A DNA stretch of 9,990 nucleotides from Chloroflexota bacterium (GTDB lineage: Bacteria > Chloroflexota > Dormibacteria > CF-121): positions 1 to 9,990 of the forward strand of contig VBEQ01000055.1 of the NCBI GenBank assembly GCA_005881235.1. Direction: 5' to 3'. This document shows, piece by piece, positions 6,068-9,990 of this stretch. Positions within the stretch are counted from its first letter, which is position 1, and every line of letters starts with the position of its first letter. The notes under the pieces are model-generated. The model worked only from the letters and a program-made list of their open reading frames with translations. It searched no databases and had not been told where the DNA came from. Both the position numbers and the translations under genes were made by a program.

Positions 6068-7240
6068 TCATCCAGTCCGGCGGAGGGCTTGGGCGAGCGC
6101 ATCAATTCCCTCGTCGAGTTGATCATCCTGAATCAGAATCGACGGCAGGAAGCGGATCACGGTTCCTCCTCCTGGTAGGACGAGCACGCCGAGATCCTGC
6201 ATCGCCTTGATCACCGGGGTCGACGGTTTCTTCAACTCGACGGCCTGCATCACCCCACGGCCGCGGATCTCACGGATCTGTGGCAGCCCGAGGTCGCGAA
6301 CGCGCTCTTGAAAACGCGTCCCGGCACTGGACGCGCGGGTATGAAGTGTGTCATCCGCGAGCACCTTGAGAGTCGCGGCAGCGGCGGCGCAGACCAGTGG
6401 ATTGCCGGCGAAGGTGCTCCCATGGCTCCCCTTGGGCACTCGCTCGCTGACCGCCTCGGTCGTGACGGTCACCCCGATCGGCAGGCCATTGGCGATCGAC
6501 TTCGAGAGGCAGAGGATGTCGGGCACGATGTCTTCGCGCGTAAAGGCGAATGGGGCACCGGTGCGAAACCCGGTCTGGATCTCGTCACATATAAGAAGGA
6601 TGCCGCGCGCGTCGCAGCGTTCGCGGATGCCCTTCAAATAGCCGTCGGCGGGCACCCGGACGCCGCCCTCCCCCTGGATCGGCTCGACGATCACGGCCGC
6701 GACCGTGTCGTCCAGCACCTTATCGAGGGCGTCGAGGTCATCGAAGGGGATGTGCCGGACGCCCTCGAGCATGGGTGCGAAGGGATCGCGATACTTGGCA
6801 TCGGCCGTCGCAGACAGGGCGCCGAAGGTGCGCCCGTGGTAGGCCCGATGCGTGGCAATGATGCCGATGCGGCCGGTCGCGACGCGCGCGAACTTGAGTG
6901 CGGCCTCGATTGCCTCGGCTCCCGAGTTTCCAAACGAGATCCGGGTCAGGGGTGGGGGAAGCAGCGCGCCCAGCGCGTCAAGGAAGTCCTGGCGCGCCGG
7001 CGTGTCGAAGCTCTGATGGGCATTGGTCAGCTTCGATGCCTGAAGCTTGATTGCATCGGTCACCTTCGGGTGCGCGTGCCCCAGGAGATTGACACCGTAA
7101 TTGGTCATCAGGTCGAGGTACCGCCGGTCTTTGTCGTCCCACAGATAGGACCCCTCTCCGCGAACCAGGGTCACGCCCCGGCCCGCGTGCAACGGGATCG
7201 GGCTGAGCTGAGTGTGCGTACTGGTCAGGTCGTGACCCAT
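6068..7240 (-). CDS. lysJ: LysW-gamma-lysine/ornithine aminotransferase (LysJ/ArgD class III family)
   Basis: This PLP enzyme transfers an amino group from glutamate to the carrier-bound semialdehyde, the penultimate step of the LysW pathway. The 390-residue length is normal. The N-terminal block YLDLMTNYGVNLLGHAHPKV (41-60) is of the LysJ/archaeal ArgD type, not plain bacterial ArgD. Phosphate-binding NSGAEA is at 105-110, HRAYHGRT at 131-138, EPIQGEGG at 186-193, the CDEIQTGFRTG block at 218-228 with Asp219 for the pyridine nitrogen, and the Schiff-base lysine Lys247 in LCLSKSIANG. HGSTFAGNPL follows at 273-282. The ATG at 7240 lies within the lysZ coding sequence (16-nt overlap) and has a good Shine-Dalgarno. 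Acetylornithine aminotransferase is the alternative, but the neighbours favour the carrier-protein route. Whether it serves lysine, ornithine or both cannot be read from this gene. Confidence 0.88.
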   Translation of the reverse strand: MGHDLTSTHTQLSPIPLHAGRGVTLVRGEGSYLWDDKDRRYLDLMTNYGVNLLGHAHPKVTDAIKLQASKLTNAHQSFDTPARQDFLDALGALLPPPLTRISFGNSGAEAIEAALKFARVATGRIGIIATHRAYHGRTFGALSATADAKYRDPFAPMLEGVRHIPFDDLDALDKVLDDTVAAVIVEPIQGEGGVRVPADGYLKGIRERCDARGILLICDEIQTGFRTGAPFAFTREDIVPDILCLSKSIANGLPIGVTVTTEAVSERVPKGSHGSTFAGNPLVCAAAAATLKVLADDTLHTRASSAGTRFQERVRDLGLPQIREIRGRGVMQAVELKKPSTPVIKAMQDLGVLVLPGGGTVIRFLPSILIQDDQLDEGIDALAQALRRTG

Positions 7241-8019
7241 GTGCCGGCTCCCTCAAACGCGCGCGTCAGCGGGTGCTCGCCGCGCCCGTCGAGCAGCCCG
7301 ACCGCCTGGATGCCGCGCCGGATGGCTTGCGCCGCCGCCAGCAGCTTGACCCTGGCCCGGCCTTTGCCATATTCGGCAACGCGTTCGACCTCGTCGAGAC
7401 GGATCGTTGGGATCACGCTCCCCTCGTCGCTGACATCCCGCATGAAGCCCGGGGTGTCGGCAAAGATCAGCAGGCGCTCGGCCTTGAGTGCCGTGGCGAT
7501 CTCCATCGCGAGGCGGTCGCCGTCGACATTGATGGCGACGCCGTCATGGCTGATGGCCGGCGGGGTCACAACCGGCAGGTAGCCGGAGTCGAGCAGCAGG
7601 CGTAAGAGCTTCGGTTCGATTCGCTCGATGCTGCCGCTGTGATCACCGTGCAGGATCTTGACCTTGTCGCCATCCTTGATCCGCAGATCCGGTTTGCGCC
7701 GGCCGATGGCGATGCCGCCGTCCATTGCCGTGAGCCCCACCGCGCTCGCGCCCAGGGCGCGAAGCCGCTCCACGATCCGCTTGTTCTGCTTACCGGCGTA
7801 GGCCATCAGGAAGTGATCCATGGTGGTCGCGTCGGTGAAGCGGCTGACCTCGCCGCGCTCCGAGGTGACCATGCGCGGCGGATGCCCGAGGCGGTTGGAG
7901 AGATCGTTCAGTTCCTTGTTGGCGCCATGGACGAGCACGAGGGGCTCCTGGCAGGCGGCGACGTCCTGCAAAAGGGGATCGAGGTCGGTCAGGCTGCCGC
8001 CGATCTTGATGACGAACAC
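7225..8019 (-). CDS. lysZ: LysW-aminoadipate/glutamate kinase (LysZ, amino acid kinase family)
   Basis: This kinase phosphorylates the side-chain carboxylate of LysW-bound 2-aminoadipate (or glutamate). I chose GTG 8019, giving 264 residues beginning VFVIKIGGSL. That matches the family's first strand with Lys5, and the start lies 2 nt after the lysY stop. The ATG at 8070 would add 17 residues lying over the end of lysY. Features are VHGANKELN (30-38), SRFTD (59-63), NKRIVERL (79-86) and the LysZ-typical basic segment IGRRKPDLRIKDGDKVKILHGDHSG around 105-129. GYLPVVTPPA (146-155), AINVDGD (162-168) and the ATP-site GKGRARVKLLAA with Lys225 follow. The basic segment and the TPPA/NVDGD block resemble Thermus LysZ as I remember it, more than ArgB. 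The usual HGG reads HGA here. The gene overlaps lysJ by 16 nt. Confidence 0.9.
   Translation of the reverse strand: MFVIKIGGSLTDLDPLLQDVAACQEPLVLVHGANKELNDLSNRLGHPPRMVTSERGEVSRFTDATTMDHFLMAYAGKQNKRIVERLRALGASAVGLTAMDGGIAIGRRKPDLRIKDGDKVKILHGDHSGSIERIEPKLLRLLLDSGYLPVVTPPAISHDGVAINVDGDRLAMEIATALKAERLLIFADTPGFMRDVSDEGSVIPTIRLDEVERVAEYGKGRARVKLLAAAQAIRRGIQAVGLLDGRGEHPLTRAFEGAGTWVTT
7248..7254 (-). promoter_or_regulatory. Ribosome binding site of lysJ inside lysZ
   Basis: GAGGGAG on the minus strand ends 7 nt before the ATG at 7240. It lies within the last codons of lysZ, so lysJ can recruit ribosomes itself as well as by coupling through the overlap. Confidence 0.6.
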
Positions 8020-8021
8020 GG

Positions 8022-9074
8022 CTAGATTGGGTACAAGCCGGGGAAATCGAGGCCGGTCCGCTCGTCCCAACCAAACCGAACGTTGAGCGCCTGCACGGCT
8101 TGGCCGGCGGCACCCTTCATCAAGTTGTCGAGCGCGCTCATCACCACCACGCGACGCGAGTGCGGATCCCGCTCGAAGCCGACGTCGCAGTAATTCGTGC
8201 CCGACAGGATCTTGGGATTGGGATAGCGGTGAATCCCCTGCGACTCCTTGACGATGCGCATGAACGGCTCATCGGCGTAGGCCGCCCGATAGATCTTCCA
8301 CAGATCCTTCTCCGAGAGGTCGTCCTTGAGGAAGACATGGGCCGTCACCAAGATGCCGCGCACCGCCTCGACGGCGGTCGCCGAGAAGGCGATCGTTGGC
8401 CCATGGCCGTTGGGCGACTGCAGGCCAAGCTCCTGGATGATCTCCGCGGTGTGCCGATGCGCGGTAGGGGCAAACGACCGCATCTCACCGCTGCGGTGGG
8501 GATGATGGGATGCTGGTCCCGACTCGGCGCCACCGGCGGACGAGCCGGTCTTGCCTTCGATCACGATCGGCATCGCGGCATCGACCACGCCGGCCCGGGT
8601 GAGCGGGTAGAGGCCGAGAATGGCCGCGGTCGCCAGGCAGCCACCAGCGGCCAGGCGATTGGCGCTGCGGATCTGCTCGCGGTGGAGCTCGGGCAGTGCG
8701 TAGACGAAGTCGCTGAGCAGTGACGGCTGCGGGTGCTCCCAGCCATACCAGGTTGGGTAACCGCCGCGATCGCGCAGGCGAAAGTCCGCCGAGAGGTCGA
8801 TGATCGTGGGCGCGAGCGTCTGCAGCTGGTCGATTTCCTTGCTGGTCTCGCCGTGCGGCAACGCAATGAAGAGGACGTCGACCGGCTGTAACGAGGTCCG
8901 CGATTGGAACTTCAGCTCCGTCCGTCGCCGCAGGTGCGGGTGCACGGTGTGGACGAACTTCCCGCCAAGGCGCTCGGACGTCACCTGCGTCACCTCGACC
9001 TGGGGGTGGGAAAGGAGGAGACGAAGCAACTCTCCGCCGGCATAACCGGCGCCGCCGATGACCGCCGCCTTCAT
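8022..9074 (-). CDS. lysY: LysW-gamma-aminoadipyl/glutamyl-phosphate reductase (LysY/ArgC family)
   Basis: This NADPH-dependent enzyme reduces the acyl phosphate made by LysZ to the semialdehyde. The 350-residue protein starts with a Rossmann fold, MKAAVIGGAGYAGGE (1-15). LSADFRLRD (94-102) is the family's substrate-side segment. The nucleophile is Cys146 in AAGGCLATAAILGLYPL. The catalytic His is His206 in TAHRHTAEI, and KTGSSAGG (175-182) lies between them. C-terminal SGTNYCDVGF and SALDNLMKGAAGQAVQ are also classic ArgC/LysY. The ATG at 9074 overlaps the lysK stop as ATGA, and no clear Shine-Dalgarno is present, which points to translational coupling. On its own it could be called ArgC; the flanking LysK- and LysZ-type genes favour LysY. 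Confidence 0.92.
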   Translation of the reverse strand: MKAAVIGGAGYAGGELLRLLLSHPQVEVTQVTSERLGGKFVHTVHPHLRRRTELKFQSRTSLQPVDVLFIALPHGETSKEIDQLQTLAPTIIDLSADFRLRDRGGYPTWYGWEHPQPSLLSDFVYALPELHREQIRSANRLAAGGCLATAAILGLYPLTRAGVVDAAMPIVIEGKTGSSAGGAESGPASHHPHRSGEMRSFAPTAHRHTAEIIQELGLQSPNGHGPTIAFSATAVEAVRGILVTAHVFLKDDLSEKDLWKIYRAAYADEPFMRIVKESQGIHRYPNPKILSGTNYCDVGFERDPHSRRVVVMSALDNLMKGAAGQAVQALNVRFGWDERTGLDFPGLYPI

Positions 9075-9990
9075 CGCGCCAGGTGGCTGAGGGCCGAGGT
9101 GAGCACGTCGACCCCGCGGGCGAAGTCGTCGAGGTCCATGGCCTCGTCCGGCGTGTGGTCGAGCTTCGAATCGCCGGGTCCGTAGGCGAGCGTCGGGCAG
9201 CCCCAGACGGGGGCCAGGATGTTCATGTCAGAGGTTCCCGTCTTCATCTTGAAGCGCGGCGTGCCGCCGGCGTCGCGGATGCCTTTGAGAAACGCTCGGA
9301 CGACGGGCGTGTTCTTCTCTGCCCGCACGGCGGCATCGGCATATTCGAAGCGTAACTCGGCCCCATCGGCCCATTGTTCCAGCTCTTGCTGCAAGGAGGG
9401 CACATCGAAGTTGGGCGGGAGGCGAAAACCGAGCGTCATTGCGGCGGTGTCCCGGAAGCCGTCATGGTCGGCATGGAATCGAAGGATGCGCGCATCGAGC
9501 CGCTCGAAGCTCCCCAACCCCTTACCCTGTGTCGCCGCGTGATCCTGCAGGCGTCGCACGAAGGCGGTGGCCCGGTCGGCCGCGCTCTCGTTCGGCCCGG
9601 CGCCGTGGCCCAGCGGCTGCGAGAGCCGGTAGCGGAGCTTGAGACTGCCCTTGTAGCCGAGCGTGATCGCGTCCCAACCGCTCGGTTCGAGGATCACCAA
9701 CTGGTCCGGGGGACGGCGGCTCACCAGATGGCGCGCTCCGCGCGAGCTGCCCTCCTCCTCGACCGCGCCGATGACGGTGAAGCGGCACCCGGCGCCGGCC
9801 GGCTGCCGGGCTACCGCGGTGATGGCCGCCGCCAGCGGGCCCTTCGCGTCGACCGCGCCCCGTCCGAAGAGACGGTTGCCCTCGCGGCGCACCGGGATGA
9901 ATCCGGCGACCGTGTCCATGTGCCCGAGGAGCATGACCTCGCGCGGTCCGCTGCCCCAGAAGGCGACCACGTTGCCCGCTTCGTCCCGAC
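9071..9990 (-). CDS. lysK: LysW-lysine/ornithine hydrolase (LysK, M20 family), 5' end cut by window edge
   Basis: This metallopeptidase cleaves the isopeptide bond to release lysine (or ornithine) from LysW, the last pathway step. The frame is open to the right edge and already reads RDEAGNVVAF there, a conserved family segment that lies well inside the protein, so the true start is beyond 9990; the GTG at 9970 is internal. Counting from that GTG, metal and catalytic motifs are GHMDT (17 and 19), GRGAVDAKGPLA with Asp41, EEEGSSRGAR with Glu71/Glu72, ILEPSG with Glu94, and the terminal His272 in SKLDHTPDE. KTGTSDMN and YGPGDSKLDHTPDE are LysK-type rather than ArgE- or DapE-type. A dimerisation insert with GHGAGPNESAADRAT is present. 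It is the first visible gene of the lysKYZJ run, with its stop overlapping lysY. Confidence 0.9.
   Translation of the reverse strand, partial: RDEAGNVVAFWGSGPREVMLLGHMDTVAGFIPVRREGNRLFGRGAVDAKGPLAAAITAVARQPAGAGCRFTVIGAVEEEGSSRGARHLVSRRPPDQLVILEPSGWDAITLGYKGSLKLRYRLSQPLGHGAGPNESAADRATAFVRRLQDHAATQGKGLGSFERLDARILRFHADHDGFRDTAAMTLGFRLPPNFDVPSLQQELEQWADGAELRFEYADAAVRAEKNTPVVRAFLKGIRDAGGTPRFKMKTGTSDMNILAPVWGCPTLAYGPGDSKLDHTPDEAMDLDDFARGVDVLTSALSHLAR

Noticed and set aside
6068..6070. Recoded TGA joining lysJ to the yciI-like gene
   Set aside because: Other genes here (lysK, lysZ, panE) also end at TGA in the expected place, and lysJ has its normal length, so TGA is an ordinary stop.
7639..8025. 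Plus-strand frame of 128 codons opposite lysZ, and similar ones opposite lysY and lysJ
   Set aside because: They mirror conserved coding sequence on the minus strand and show no start signals or recognisable domains.
8020..8070. Upstream ATG start for lysZ
   Set aside because: It would overlap the conserved end of lysY by 49 nt and add residues absent from the family; GTG 8019 fits the conserved N-terminus.
1..9990. tRNA or rRNA genes, insertion sequences, CRISPR arrays, toxin-antitoxin or defence modules
   Set aside because: Coding genes occupy almost all of the window, and the few spacers (31-167 bp) hold no such structures by reading.

Overview
The window is about 64-65 % GC by eye, densely coded and bacterial in style. 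It has ATG/GTG starts, some Shine-Dalgarno sites, an intrinsic terminator and a YggT-family membrane protein, a family found in bacteria and plastids. It combines a long Lhr-type helicase with an amino-carrier-protein (LysW-dependent) lysine/ornithine cluster. That cluster type is known from Thermus/Deinococcus, archaea and some deep-branching soil or thermophilic bacteria, so a GC-rich lineage of the Chloroflexota/Dormibacterota/Deinococcota kind is plausible. The lineage is an inference from gene content only.

Layout, left to right. Positions 1-3937 (minus) hold a very large Lhr-family superfamily 2 helicase whose C-terminus runs off the left edge; the frame is open for 1312 codons. Just upstream of it, 3969-4964 (minus), is a ketopantoate reductase family gene (panE-like), 31 bp from the helicase. 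A 167-bp divergent intergenic region (4965-5131) carries two exact 11-bp direct repeats and two tandem extended -10 motifs. It separates panE from 5132-5569 (plus), a small YggT-family membrane protein with its own GC-hairpin terminator. Converging on it is 5633-5986 (minus), a YciI-like protein, which lies 81 bp downstream of the lysine-type cluster.

The right-hand third is one tightly packed minus-strand operon transcribed right to left: lysK (5' end cut by the right edge), lysY, lysZ, lysJ. Junctions are a 4-nt ATGA overlap, a 2-nt gap and a 16-nt overlap. In the pathway, LysZ phosphorylates the carrier-bound side-chain carboxylate, LysY reduces it to the semialdehyde, LysJ transaminates it and LysK releases free lysine (or ornithine) from the LysW carrier. 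LysW itself, the ligase LysX and the early 2-aminoadipate enzymes are not in the window and may lie beyond the right edge.

I found no RNA genes, mobile elements, CRISPR arrays or prophage signs. The region is mostly ordinary housekeeping. The points most worth checking are regulatory: the repeats in the panE/yggT spacer, and a recurring -10-like hexamer only 6-7 nt before start codons that lack a Shine-Dalgarno site.
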